A stretch of DNA of 64,000 nucleotides from [Eubacterium] infirmum (GCA_900450455.1 UGGN01000001.1:682001-746000); one strand, 5' to 3'; numbered from the stretch's first letter, positions 46,794 to 56,157 are shown. Notes: generated by a model from the sequence alone, not told the origin. Numbers and translations are program-made.

Positions 46794-47060
46794 TGTTCTT
46801 TGACAACTAAATAGACCAAGGTAGGACTTTATCTGCTTGTGGAGAATTATGACTTACGCCAAGACCTTTCTGCTGAGAGATTTCGGTTTTATGAATACTG
46901 GTTAAACCAAGGAAATAAGAAAGTGAGCGATAAATAAGATTACATAAAAAACAGATGTGGCAGTCTGTTCGTTGATACAGGCGGTGATAATGATACTTCA
47001 ACAGTTTATGCCGGCTCGTCTTGAATAAGGGGCGGAGGTGAGATTCCTATGTTGTCAGCC
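46794..47060 (+). ncRNA. boxA-led conserved noncoding block upstream of the serine recombinases
   Basis: TGTTCTTTGACAACTAAATA (46794-46813) is a Firmicute boxA. It is followed by GTGAGCGATAAATA (46923), GTGATAATGATACTTC (46984) and GGTGAGATTCCTATG (47037). The Tn916 block at 41530-41830 has the same words in the same order, with 59 and 66 bases between the second and third. No gene fits the region. The shared layout in two elements with unrelated recombinases suggests a transcribed regulatory RNA acting on excision genes. Confidence 0.55.
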
Positions 47061-47120
47061 AAGACACCTACCAATGTCATAAAACTTAAAAAAGAAAACA
47101 ACAGGGAAAGGAGTTTTCTA

Positions 47121-47351
47121 ATGAATGCAGAAGAATTATCAAGATATAAAAACATGTCAGCGGAAGAGATAGACAGGAAAATTGTCCCTGATATTGAAGA
47201 TATAAAAGATAAGAAAAATGCAGAGCCGCTTTCCATGTACTTTATGAAAGTCGGAAATGTCATTGTTAAATGTAGCTATGCAGAGAATGGAAGAAGTTTG
47301 GAGGATTGCTTTTTGTCTTACCTAAAAAAGAAAGTAATGCTTCTTGATTAA
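47121..47351 (+). CDS. DUF6870-like small protein
   Basis: A 76-residue protein (MNAEELSRYKNMSAEEIDRK..., GNVIVKCSYAENGRSLEDCFLSYL) resembling the DUF6870 proteins that precede serine recombinases in Tn1549-type ICEs. AAAGGAG lies before ATG 47121; an upstream ATG at 47049 belongs to the noncoding block. By position it corresponds to Tn916 xis and might direct recombination, but it has no visible winged-helix pattern. Confidence 0.65.
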   Translation: MNAEELSRYKNMSAEEIDRKIVPDIEDIKDKKNAEPLSMYFMKVGNVIVKCSYAENGRSLEDCFLSYLKKKVMLLD

Positions 47352-47492
47352 AATATGATAAAAGGGGCAGACTTTTTTACGAATTTATGGTATAATACGA
47401 ATCAAATAGGGATACAACTTCATAAGAGCTGAAAGACTCCAAGTTATCATATTTCTCCTTAAAAAAGAATATGAAAGTTTGGAGGTTTTGTT

Positions 47493-49163
47493 ATGTCTAA
47501 AAACAATTTAGATACAGATGTTCTCAAAGTTGCCATGTATCTTAGATTATCACAAGATGATGAAAAATATGATAAAGGCTTTAAGGTGGAAAGCAACAGC
47601 ATTTCCAACCAAAGACTTCAGATTAATGACTTCATTGATAAAAATGAGGATATGGATCTGATAGAAGAATATGTCGATGACGGATATTCAGGGATAAACT
47701 TTGAAAGACCGGCATTTAAGAAAATGATGGAAGATGTCATCACAGGGAGAATTAACTGCATTGTTGTAAAAGACTTATCCAGATTTGGCAGAGATTATAT
47801 TGATAGCGGAAGATACCTGCAAAGAGTGTTTCCCTCTCTTGATATAAGATTTATTGCCCTAAATGATAATTATGACAGCTATACAGCCAGTGAAACGGAA
47901 AAGAACTTGGTCATTCCGTTTAAAAGCTTCATCAATGACAATTATTGTAGGGATACTTCCGCAAAGGTCAGAAGTGTCTGCAAGGTAAAGAGAAAACAGG
48001 GACAGTTTATATCAAACTATGCTCCTTACGGCTATGAAAAAGATAAGGAAGATAAGCACAAAATAGTAATTGATAAAGAAGCAGAATATGTGGTGCGGGA
48101 AATCTTCTCAATGAAGCTTGAGGGGTACAGCTCCTACTCTATTGCCAAACATTTAAATGATAACGGAATATTATCCCCGATGGAGCATAAAAAATCAAAG
48201 GGTATCCGATATAAGACAGGCTTTAGCACAAAGGCTGTTACCAAATGGGATACGCCGGCAGTTAATCGTATTTTAACCAACGAGGTCTATATCGGAACAC
48301 TGCAACAGGGAAAACGGGAAAAGATAAATTATAAGCTGGATAAAGTGGTTTCCAAGGATAGAAGTGATTGGATTGAAATAGAGGATAATCATGAAGCCAT
48401 TATTGATATTTATGACTTTGAAATTGTCCAAAAACTTTTGAAATGTGATATAAAGGCAAAAAATGTCGGAGAGAAAGCAGATTTGTTTTCAGGGCTTTTA
48501 TTTTGCAAAGACTGTAACGCTCAGATGACGAAGAAAGTTGATAAGAGAGGGAAAACTCCTACTGTCTACTATATCTGCTCCCAATACAACAAAGGAAAAC
48601 AGTGCAGCAGGCACTCAATCAAACAGGAGGATTTAAAAGTAAGCGTACTTGAGATGATTCGCCATTACATCAACTCTCTTGGAAAGTATGAAAGCATTTC
48701 GGAAAAAGTAAGGGACATGGAAGTATCCTATGAACTTTTTCAGAAAATAGATAAAAGACAGGAATATACCAAGAAAAGCAAGGCAAAGTTTGAACTTTTA
48801 AAATCGGCTCTGTATCAGGACTTAAAAGAAGGAATCATTTCTGAAGAAGAATTTTACGATATGAGAGAGTTTTATACAAACCGTATCGTAGAAAGCGAAC
48901 TGATTTTAGAAAAGCAGAATAAAGAAATCTCAAGACTCTATCAAAAGAGTTTGGGAAACAAAAACTTCCTGTCAGATATTAAAAAGTACAGGAATATAAG
49001 CACCTTAGAACGAGGACTTCTTGTAAGACTTGTAGATAAAATCTATGTTTTGGAAGAAAAAAGGGTAGAAATCCATTTTAACTATGATGAAACCACAGAC
49101 ATACTGGATAAGTTAAGCGACTACACAAAGCAATCCTCCGAGCTGATGAAGGAGGTGGTGTAG
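47493..49163 (+). CDS. Large serine recombinase 1
   Basis: A 556-residue serine recombinase. The N-terminal resolvase domain has the catalytic serine in MYLRLSQDD and the arginine-rich DLSRFGRDYIDSGRYL. Then come a recombinase domain, a zinc ribbon (CKDCNAQM...CSQYNKGKQC) and a C-terminal coiled coil. GGAGG precedes the ATG. Its stop is directly followed by the ATG of the second recombinase. It looks fully active. Confidence 0.93.
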   Translation: MSKNNLDTDVLKVAMYLRLSQDDEKYDKGFKVESNSISNQRLQINDFIDKNEDMDLIEEYVDDGYSGINFERPAFKKMMEDVITGRINCIVVKDLSRFGRDYIDSGRYLQRVFPSLDIRFIALNDNYDSYTASETEKNLVIPFKSFINDNYCRDTSAKVRSVCKVKRKQGQFISNYAPYGYEKDKEDKHKIVIDKEAEYVVREIFSMKLEGYSSYSIAKHLNDNGILSPMEHKKSKGIRYKTGFSTKAVTKWDTPAVNRILTNEVYIGTLQQGKREKINYKLDKVVSKDRSDWIEIEDNHEAIIDIYDFEIVQKLLKCDIKAKNVGEKADLFSGLLFCKDCNAQMTKKVDKRGKTPTVYYICSQYNKGKQCSRHSIKQEDLKVSVLEMIRHYINSLGKYESISEKVRDMEVSYELFQKIDKRQEYTKKSKAKFELLKSALYQDLKEGIISEEEFYDMREFYTNRIVESELILEKQNKEISRLYQKSLGNKNFLSDIKKYRNISTLERGLLVRLVDKIYVLEEKRVEIHFNYDETTDILDKLSDYTKQSSELMKEVV

Positions 49164-50846
49164 ATGGCAAGGACAGCGAACAGACGGGAAAGGGCAGAAG
49201 AAGCTTCATTAAGCAAAGAAAGCGGAAACAGTTTTCAAACAGCGATTTACACAAGAATATCAAGAGATAAAAAAGAAAAGCCGAGTGATTCCATTGAAAA
49301 TCAAATTGCTCTTTGTGAAAGTTATATAAAGAAAAATGATGGTCATAATTTGGTTGGAATATATAAAGACATCGCAAAGACAGGGACAGAATTTGAAAGA
49401 CCTGACTTTGAAAAACTTATGGGAGAAGTAAGGACGGGGAAAATCAACTGCATTGTTGTAAAAGACCTATCCCGCTTCGGAAGAAATTATACGGAGCTTG
49501 GAAACTTCATTGAAAAGATATTTCCGTTTCTTGGAGTAAGATTTATTGCGGTTAATGACAATCTGGATACCTTTCACATGGAAGATCCCAATAAATCTCT
49601 TGAGGTAATCTTGAAGAATATTGTAAATGAAACTTATGCAAAAGACATTTCAAAGAAAATATCAACTTCCCATCAGATTAGAATTAAGCAGGGTGGATTT
49701 ATTTGTGGTGCAGCTCCTTATGGCTATACAGCAAGAAAAGATGAAGATGGAGTAAGACGGTTATATGTTGATGAAAATACAGCTTCCATCGTAAAAGAAA
49801 TCTTTGATGCGTATTTGAAGGGATTTAGTACACTTGATATTTCAAAGTTACTGCTTGAAAAGAAAGTATATATAGCAACTGATTATAGGAAGTTTGGAAA
49901 AGCTAAAGCTGATGAAAATGAACTTATAAGAGCTTGGATGCCAACAACAATATTACAAGTGCTTAAAAATCGTGTATATACAGGAACACTCATTCAAGGT
50001 AGAAATCAAAAGCATTTATTTGAAGGTAAAAAGAGAGAAAGGCTTGATGAAAAACATTGGACAATAACAGAAGATGCCCATGAAGCAATTATCTCGTTTG
50101 ATACATTTGAAAAGGTACAGGAGAAAATTTCCTCAAAATCTAATTCCATTAAAAATAGCAGAAAAGAAAATAAGAATGCTAAGGATGATACAGTATTTAG
50201 AGGAAAACTCTATTGTGGGATTTGTAAGAGAAAAATGAGCGTACACAGGCAAAAAAGCGGTAATAAAACTGTATTTTATTTTAGCTGTAATCGGTTCAGA
50301 GAATTTACAACAGAAAAATGCGGAACATCTATTACAGAGGCTACTCTTGAAAAAACTGTTAAAGCAGCCTTTGATGCTATTCTTTTAAATAACAGTAAAA
50401 GTTATAAGGCTTATCTGAATGCTTATGACAATCTTAAAATAGAGATGGATAAGAAAAAGGAAAAAGAAATAACTGAAATTGAAAGAAAAATTTTAGGCTT
50501 TAGCAGACTTCAAAGTGAGTATTATGAAAAATATGTTTTGGGCAAGTGGAGTAAAGAAGATTTTGAAAGGGAAAAAGGACTTCTGTGTAAAAAGAAAGCA
50601 GAACTTAAAAGCCTAAAAGAAAGACAAGTTGCTATCTTTGAAAAAGAAGTATTTGAACTTGAAGAAAGGCATAAGTACCTTACAGCACTTTTTAAAGGTA
50701 AAACAAAGAAATGGGATAAAGACTTTGTAGATAGCATCATTGATAAGATCTTTATAGGGAAAGATAACACAATAGAAATCAAATTTAATTTTGAAGAAAC
50801 TCCTGTGATTACTGAAAAACTCGGTAGAAAGACAAGGAGGAGCTGA
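49164..50846 (+). CDS. Large serine recombinase 2
   Basis: A 560-residue paralogue with AIYTRISRD (catalytic serine), DLSRFGRNYTELGNF, zinc ribbon CGICKRKM...CNRFREFTTEKC and a Lys/Glu-rich coiled coil. AAGGAGGTGG, within the end of the first recombinase gene, is its ribosome site. Codons in the second half are more AT-rich than in the first gene. It ends two bases before the third gene. Confidence 0.93.
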   Translation: MARTANRRERAEEASLSKESGNSFQTAIYTRISRDKKEKPSDSIENQIALCESYIKKNDGHNLVGIYKDIAKTGTEFERPDFEKLMGEVRTGKINCIVVKDLSRFGRNYTELGNFIEKIFPFLGVRFIAVNDNLDTFHMEDPNKSLEVILKNIVNETYAKDISKKISTSHQIRIKQGGFICGAAPYGYTARKDEDGVRRLYVDENTASIVKEIFDAYLKGFSTLDISKLLLEKKVYIATDYRKFGKAKADENELIRAWMPTTILQVLKNRVYTGTLIQGRNQKHLFEGKKRERLDEKHWTITEDAHEAIISFDTFEKVQEKISSKSNSIKNSRKENKNAKDDTVFRGKLYCGICKRKMSVHRQKSGNKTVFYFSCNRFREFTTEKCGTSITEATLEKTVKAAFDAILLNNSKSYKAYLNAYDNLKIEMDKKKEKEITEIERKILGFSRLQSEYYEKYVLGKWSKEDFEREKGLLCKKKAELKSLKERQVAIFEKEVFELEERHKYLTALFKGKTKKWDKDFVDSIIDKIFIGKDNTIEIKFNFEETPVITEKLGRKTRRS

Positions 50847-50847
50847 T

Positions 50848-52392
50848 ATGAATACAGTAGATTTTTATTTAAGACTTTCCTTAGAAGATGACGACTTAAA
50901 AGACGAAAGTAACAGCATTACTTCCCAAAGAGAAATCTTAAAAGACTATATCAGTTCAAGAGAAGAATTTACTGGAGTGAAGATAAGAGAACATATTGAT
51001 GATGGCTATACCGGAACAAATTTTAATCGTCCTGCATTTCAAAAGATGATAGGTCTTGTGAAGAAAAATGAGATAAGAACTATTCTTGTAAAGGATTTAT
51101 CACGATTTGCAAGAGATTATATTGAATCCGGAGCATATATTGAGCAGATATTCCCTTTTATGCAGGTTCGTTTCATCTCTGTGAATGACAATTATGACAG
51201 TAATAACAATGAGAATGGAATCAGCAGTTTAGAAATTCCTTTTAAGAATCTTGTCTATGACTACTATTCCAAGGACATTTCACAAAAAATCAGTTCATCA
51301 GTAAGAGTAAGACAGGATAGAGGGTATTATTTCGGTTCAAAAGCACCGTATGGATATGTAAAAGATGAAAAAGACCATCATCAGCTACTTGTCGATGATA
51401 GAGTGAGAAACATCATTGAAGAAGTCTTTGAAAGATACCTTAGTGGTGAAAGTATGCTTTCCATTTCTAAAGAATTTAATCATAGAGGTGTTCTGACGCC
51501 GGCAAAACATATAGGGCTTAAAAGAGGAAGTGGAGTATGGACAGGACAGATTATTAGATATGTTTTAACACAAAGAGTTTATACAGGAGCTGTTGTTGGT
51601 GGAAAGACAAGAGTGCAGGAAGTTGGTTCTGATAATAGGAAATGGGTTGATAGCAAAGACTGGATAATTAGAGAAGATATGCACGAAGCTATTATATCCA
51701 AAGAGGATTTTGACAAAGTGCAGGATATGCTAAACAGCAATGCAAAACTAATCAGTAGAGAGCGTAAGAATTTTCATATACTTCAGGATAAAGTTTATTG
51801 TGGAAAGTGTCATCATAAAATGAGCTACACTGTTAATTACGGAAAAAGTGATGGATACTGCTGCCCTTATAGATACAAAGCGAAAGACTGTGGCTGCATG
51901 AAAGGGAAGATAAAAGCAGAAACACTGGAAGATATTGTTTCAGAAGAGATTAAACTTTATACAGAGAGCTTTCTTGAAAAAGAACAGACAAGAAAGATTG
52001 AGCATAAAGTTATGGAAAGCATTTGTGAAAGCCTGCTTGACGGGAAGAAAAGACTGGAAGCGGAAAAGCAAAAGATTCAGGTTTCCAAAATGCAGCTTTA
52101 TGAAAAGCATAAACAGGACGAAATAGATAAGGAAGCATATTTATCAAAGAAAGAAGCTTTGACCGAAAAACTTAAAAATATAGAACAGGAAATAGCCATC
52201 ATTACGGACAAGATAAAAGAAAATACATCTTCAGGACATAACCTTAATGTTGATAAGCTAAGAGAAGCGGTTGCAAAAGGAGAGCTTGTTTTAGACTGGA
52301 TCAACGAAGTCATAGACAGGATTTATGTTTATGATAAAGACAAGGTGGAGATTATTTGGAAATTTGAGAAAGGGAATGGAAAAGATGGATAA
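50848..52392 (+). CDS. Large serine recombinase 3
   Basis: A 514-residue paralogue with FYLRLSLED (catalytic serine), DLSRFARDYIESGAY, zinc ribbon CGKCHHKM...CCPYRYKAKDCGC and a C-terminal coiled coil. AAGGAGGAGC precedes the ATG. The three genes are one operon; some Tn1549-family ICEs in streptococci have such triplets and integrate at specific genes. Which of the three are needed is not known here. The next gene starts eight bases before its stop. Confidence 0.93.
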   Translation: MNTVDFYLRLSLEDDDLKDESNSITSQREILKDYISSREEFTGVKIREHIDDGYTGTNFNRPAFQKMIGLVKKNEIRTILVKDLSRFARDYIESGAYIEQIFPFMQVRFISVNDNYDSNNNENGISSLEIPFKNLVYDYYSKDISQKISSSVRVRQDRGYYFGSKAPYGYVKDEKDHHQLLVDDRVRNIIEEVFERYLSGESMLSISKEFNHRGVLTPAKHIGLKRGSGVWTGQIIRYVLTQRVYTGAVVGGKTRVQEVGSDNRKWVDSKDWIIREDMHEAIISKEDFDKVQDMLNSNAKLISRERKNFHILQDKVYCGKCHHKMSYTVNYGKSDGYCCPYRYKAKDCGCMKGKIKAETLEDIVSEEIKLYTESFLEKEQTRKIEHKVMESICESLLDGKKRLEAEKQKIQVSKMQLYEKHKQDEIDKEAYLSKKEALTEKLKNIEQEIAIITDKIKENTSSGHNLNVDKLREAVAKGELVLDWINEVIDRIYVYDKDKVEIIWKFEKGNGKDG

Positions 52393-53422
52393 AAAAGACG
52401 AAATTATGCTTGTAAATCATGAATCCCTTGCAGAAAAAATTTATATTATCAGGGGGCAGAAAGTCATGCTTGACTTTGAACTGGCAGAAATTTATGGGTA
52501 TGAAACAAAAAGATTTAATGAACAGGTCAAAAATAACATTGAGAAATTTGACGATGATTTCAGGTTTCAACTCACAAAAGAGGAATGGGAAAATTTGAGG
52601 TCGAAAATTTCGACCTCAAAATCGGAAACAGGTTCAGGAGGCAGAAGATACTTACCTTATGTTTTTAGTGAAGCCGGAATCTATATGCTGATGACGGTTC
52701 TTAAAGGGGAGCTTGCTGTCAAGCAGAGTAAAGCCTTAATACGCACTTTCAAGCAGATGAAAGACTACATTGTAGAAAACCAAGGCTTGATTGGACAAAG
52801 AGAATTTTTACAGCTTTCCATGCAGATAACAAGCAATGTTGTGGAAATGCAGGGTTTAAGACGGGATTTAATGAATGTGGAAGATAAGGTGGCAGGATTG
52901 GTGGACAATTTAGGTAATGTTGTGCATAAATCTGAACTGTCCGAGTTAATTCTTGATCTTAGCAATCCTCAGCTAAAATATGGATTTTTGCTTTTAAATG
53001 GAGAGCCGATTGAAGCGAATCTTGCTTATAAGGACATTTACAGCATAGCAAAAAAGAGCATTTATATTGTTGATAACTATATCGGAGTTAAGACACTTGT
53101 ACTGTTAAAGGATATACCCTCATCGGTAGAAATCACTATATTCAGCGACAATGTTGGTAAAGGACTTCATACCCTTGAATACCAAGATTTTTGCAAAGAA
53201 TATCCGTTTAGAAAGATAAAGTTTCAAAAATCCGGTGGAGAGTTCCATGACAGGTATATTATCATAGATTGGAATACGGATAAGCAAAGGATATACCACT
53301 GTGGAGCATCTTCCAAAGATGCAGGGCAAAGAATCACAACTATATCGGAAGTAGTTGACCAAGTAGTATATGCAGACCTGATAAACAAGCTCTTGAAAAA
53401 TCCAATTTTAAAGTTAAAATAG
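52385..53422 (+). CDS. ORF6N-domain protein with PLD-like C-terminal domain
   Basis: A 345-residue protein. Residues about 10-95 form an ORF6N domain (IIRGQKVMLDFELAEIYGYETKRFNEQVKNN, read by parts), a phage antirepressor-like DNA-binding domain. The C-terminal half has FHDRYIIIDWN and GASSKDAGQR, the single His/Lys/Asp-type pattern of PLD-like proteins. The probable start is ATG 52385, overlapping the third recombinase gene by eight bases. Its role could be regulation or defence; I have no direct evidence for either. Confidence 0.75.
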   Translation: MDKKDEIMLVNHESLAEKIYIIRGQKVMLDFELAEIYGYETKRFNEQVKNNIEKFDDDFRFQLTKEEWENLRSKISTSKSETGSGGRRYLPYVFSEAGIYMLMTVLKGELAVKQSKALIRTFKQMKDYIVENQGLIGQREFLQLSMQITSNVVEMQGLRRDLMNVEDKVAGLVDNLGNVVHKSELSELILDLSNPQLKYGFLLLNGEPIEANLAYKDIYSIAKKSIYIVDNYIGVKTLVLLKDIPSSVEITIFSDNVGKGLHTLEYQDFCKEYPFRKIKFQKSGGEFHDRYIIIDWNTDKQRIYHCGASSKDAGQRITTISEVVDQVVYADLINKLLKNPILKLK

Positions 53423-53429
53423 AGTAAAA

Positions 53430-54033
53430 AAGTTGATTGGAAATTTGAAAAAATATGTATCCAATACTTGACACAAGGGTGGAATTGTAAGTATCACATA
53501 GTGTTTGCACCAAAGTACAGAAGAAAAGTCGTTTACGGAAAGATAAGAGTAGACATAGGGAAAATATTAAGGCTTCTGTGTGAAAGGAAAGGAATACAAA
53601 TAATCGAAGCAGAATGTTGTCCTGATCATATACATATGCTTGTAGAGATACCACCAAAATACAGTGTGTCCCAAATTGTTGGTTATCTCAAAGGGAAAAG
53701 CTCATTGATGATTTTCGATAAACATGCAAATTTAAAATATAAATATGGAAATAGACATTTCTGGTGTCGAGGCTATTTTGTAGATACAGTAGGGAAGAAT
53801 AAGAAAAGAATAGAGGAATACATACGTACACAACTTCAAGAAGATATAGCAGAGGACCAGATAAGCTTGAAAGAGTATATAGATCCGTTCACAGGAAAGA
53901 AAAATAAATAGCCCTTTAGGGCTTGTAGAAAAGGATGTGCGGTTGGTGAATAATTCAGTACATCTTGAGATGTTGCTGGCAAAAGCCCCTTATAGGGGCA
54001 GTACAAACCACCGGCTAAGCCGGTGGTCATGAT
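53430..54033 (+). mobile_element. IS200-type insertion element
   Basis: It encodes only a TnpA, with no TnpB. The right end has GCCCC-TTAT-AGGGGC and then ACCACCGGC-TAA-GCCGGTGGT (54009-54029), subterminal hairpins typical of IS200 ends. A short left hairpin, ATTGGA (53436) with TCCAAT (53460), may be the left end. There are no inverted terminal repeats, as expected. End points are approximate. Confidence 0.75.
53468..53911 (+). CDS. tnpA: IS200/IS605-family transposase TnpA
   Basis: A 147-residue Y1-HUH transposase: CKYHIVFAPKYRRK near the start, the HUH motif in CCPDHIHMLVEIPPK, and the catalytic tyrosine in the C-terminal helix (IEEYIRTQL). It cuts and joins single-stranded DNA at the end hairpins. 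The start is a TTG at 53468 without a good ribosome site; an ATG at 53455 is out of frame. The usual N-terminus (NSLSHTKWN type) appears as YLTQGWN, so the first few residues may be lost or changed. Confidence 0.88.
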   Translation: MTQGWNCKYHIVFAPKYRRKVVYGKIRVDIGKILRLLCERKGIQIIEAECCPDHIHMLVEIPPKYSVSQIVGYLKGKSSLMIFDKHANLKYKYGNRHFWCRGYFVDTVGKNKKRIEEYIRTQLQEDIAEDQISLKEYIDPFTGKKNK

Positions 54034-54084
54034 TGTAAGTAACCTTGAGAAGCCAACTGTAAATAAATATCAAATCATTATTAG

Positions 54085-54690
54085 TTACTTCTTTTGAAGA
54101 TCCAACTTATTGTACCAACGTTTCAACATGGATTCCAAACTGGTTTTCCCATTACTATCTGTATAAAGAAGAAATTTTTGTAGCAGTTTTGGAAATATAT
54201 ATTTGCCTGTTTCAGTCAGGTCTTTGTTTAGATATACCATTTGAAGGATACGGTTCTGCTTATCTAGGGGGTTCTTTACAAGTAGTTTTCTTTCGAAGCA
54301 AAACTGCAAGAACGCTAGGTTCTTGTCATAGAAATCCTCCACTACAGCTGCTCCAATACTGGTATATGTAATGTCGTACACCAAACGCTTATGGTCGAAT
54401 TTCTCCGCATAGAGCAGTTTTAAAGCTGTTTTCCAGTGTTCCTCTGGTATTATCAACATTTGGTGTAATGCTGTGCTTGAGTAGCCATGGTAGACGGGTT
54501 CTGTGTGTCCAAGTAAGTCATTCACACTGTCTGCATAGACGAAGCACAACTCGTTGTCAAACAATCCTCCGATAAAGTTACCATTGCAGTACAGCATATA
54601 ATCTTTAGAATTAGCTGGAGAAAAAGAAAGACTGTATCCTTGTAAATCTAGGTTTTTATATAGTTTGTTTAAAAAATCAATTGATGTCAT
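54085..54690 (-). CDS. Hypothetical protein between two insertion sequences
   Basis: About 201 residues, starting MTSIDFLNKLYKNLDLQGYSL (ATG 54690 with GGAG upstream; ATG 54705 overlaps that site). The N-terminal half, with GGLFDNELCFVYAD and a following LIIP, has a pattern like TfoX N-terminal domains but without clear support. The C-terminal half is helical and ends KRWYNKLDLQKK. I do not recognise the family. It stands alone, facing away from the recombinases, and may be cargo of the ICE end or chromosomal. Confidence 0.6.
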   Translation of the reverse strand: MTSIDFLNKLYKNLDLQGYSLSFSPANSKDYMLYCNGNFIGGLFDNELCFVYADSVNDLLGHTEPVYHGYSSTALHQMLIIPEEHWKTALKLLYAEKFDHKRLVYDITYTSIGAAVVEDFYDKNLAFLQFCFERKLLVKNPLDKQNRILQMVYLNKDLTETGKYIFPKLLQKFLLYTDSNGKTSLESMLKRWYNKLDLQKK

Positions 54691-54868
54691 ATATAACTTC
54701 TCCATTGCATATAAATCAAAATTTAAATAACACTTATTTATTAATCAACTGTATTTTATCACAGATACAAATTTCCTAAAAGTTTAGTTTTAGCCTAAAT
54801 CAAAGCTTCAATATAATTCTATCGGATTATATAAAAATTTAGGGCTATAGGACAAAAAGTGTTGATGA

Positions 54869-55990
54869 TTAATCCCAGTAAACCGGATAATTGCTCGAAT
54901 GATGTAGCTCGCTCCATACAACTGCATCACCCCACATAGGAATAGTATCTTCTAGTTGTTTCTTGGCAGTCATCTTCTTGTAAATATCATCTATGCTCTT
55001 GTTTGTAGGCATTGTTTTTAATATCTCAGAAGCAGAAAGCGGTTTTGGTGAGTGCATATAGCACCACCAAAAAACCGCTTTAATTCTTCTCTCAACAGAT
55101 AACCCCCTATGGTTATGCAGCATCTCCCTAAGACAAGCATTTACACCACCTTCAATTCGATTGTTTGTCGATGGAATTTTAAACTCAGCCCTTAATTCTT
55201 CATTAAGATACGTGAATAGAGTATTATCATTAAGTAGTCTTAGCATTGATTTTTCAGCCTTTATCAGTCTTTCATGCTTAGGTCTTATCTTTCCATTTTC
55301 ATCATATGTTACTTCGCTTAAAAAACGTTTATGCTTGACAATCCAACCTGTAAAACGATCAACCCATATCTTTGAGTCTTCAATACTTTTAACATCAAAC
55401 AAATCCCTTGCCAGTGCATAAAGCTCTAGCCCGGCTAAAGTATTTGGTCTACTTGTTGTATATCTTTTAACCTGTGAAAACACGTGAAATACGCATCTTT
55501 GATGCTTTGTCTTTGGCCACTTTCTCTTAAGTGCTTTTCTAAATCCTTTACCACCATCGGATACAACCACCTTAGGTTCTGCTATACGACTCATTAGAGC
55601 CTCCCAAGCTCCTGAATGCTCATATCTGCATACGTACCAACCTAATACATGTTCTTTGTCACAACATATCAAAATACACGATTTACGCGATAGATATATA
55701 CCATCAAAATACAGTACATCTTTTGATTTTTCAATCTTTGGTGCCATAACCCATATATCCCAAAACTTGGAGGTTTTTCTTCTAAAAGTTCTTCCACCAC
55801 CTGACATATTACTTTGTACTTCTTTACTGAATAACCAAGCCAAGAAATGCTGAAGCTGTTTAGTATCATTATCTATCTTTGGCGTAAACGCTAACTTACA
55901 AGACTTACAAAACCACCTTTGAGAGCCAGATTTTATCTTACCGTGTTTTATACATTTGCAATTACAAATTGGACAATTTACCTGCTTCAT
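54869..55990 (-). CDS. IS1249-group transposase
   Basis: A 373-residue DDE transposase. The N-terminal zinc ribbon is CPICNCKCIKHG...WFCKSCKLAF. The acidic triad is probably D in LYFDGIYLSRK, D in VVSDGGKGF and E in NNRIEGGVN. GGAGGA lies before ATG 55990; the frame open from 56005 includes that site. The stop codon touches the left inverted repeat. All motifs are intact. Confidence 0.92.
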   Translation of the reverse strand: MKQVNCPICNCKCIKHGKIKSGSQRWFCKSCKLAFTPKIDNDTKQLQHFLAWLFSKEVQSNMSGGGRTFRRKTSKFWDIWVMAPKIEKSKDVLYFDGIYLSRKSCILICCDKEHVLGWYVCRYEHSGAWEALMSRIAEPKVVVSDGGKGFRKALKRKWPKTKHQRCVFHVFSQVKRYTTSRPNTLAGLELYALARDLFDVKSIEDSKIWVDRFTGWIVKHKRFLSEVTYDENGKIRPKHERLIKAEKSMLRLLNDNTLFTYLNEELRAEFKIPSTNNRIEGGVNACLREMLHNHRGLSVERRIKAVFWWCYMHSPKPLSASEILKTMPTNKSIDDIYKKMTAKKQLEDTIPMWGDAVVWSELHHSSNYPVYWD

Positions 55991-56072
55991 AATATATTCC
56001 TCCAAGAACTCTGATTCTAAGGAAGATATACCACGTTTTAACGTTGAAATTTGAATAGATTAGAAACTTTTT

Positions 56073-56157
56073 ATCAACACTTTTTGTCCACCCTTAATCT
56101 TCTTTCAAAAAAGATTAAATCGCCATAGACATTGAATTCTCAATGCGCATGGCGATT
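56073..56157. repeat. Internal copy of the IS end plus nested hairpin
   Basis: ATCAACACTTTTTGTCC (56073-56089) repeats 17 bases of the terminal repeat. It is followed by a nested stem: AATCGCCAT (56118-56126) with ATGGCGATT (56149-56157), and inside it CATTGA-ATTC-TCAATG. On the minus strand a run TAATCTTTTTTG follows the stem, so it can stop outside transcription before it reaches the transposase gene. Confidence 0.65.

Noticed and set aside
53455-53468. ATG at 53455 as the start of the IS200 transposase
   Set aside because: It is in another frame from the transposase; only the TTG at 53468 or an upstream non-standard codon is in frame.
53911-54085. A TnpB/RNA-guided nuclease gene or omega RNA with the IS200-type element
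   Set aside because: No tnpB-like frame is present on either strand; the structured 3' end is explained by the transposon end hairpins.
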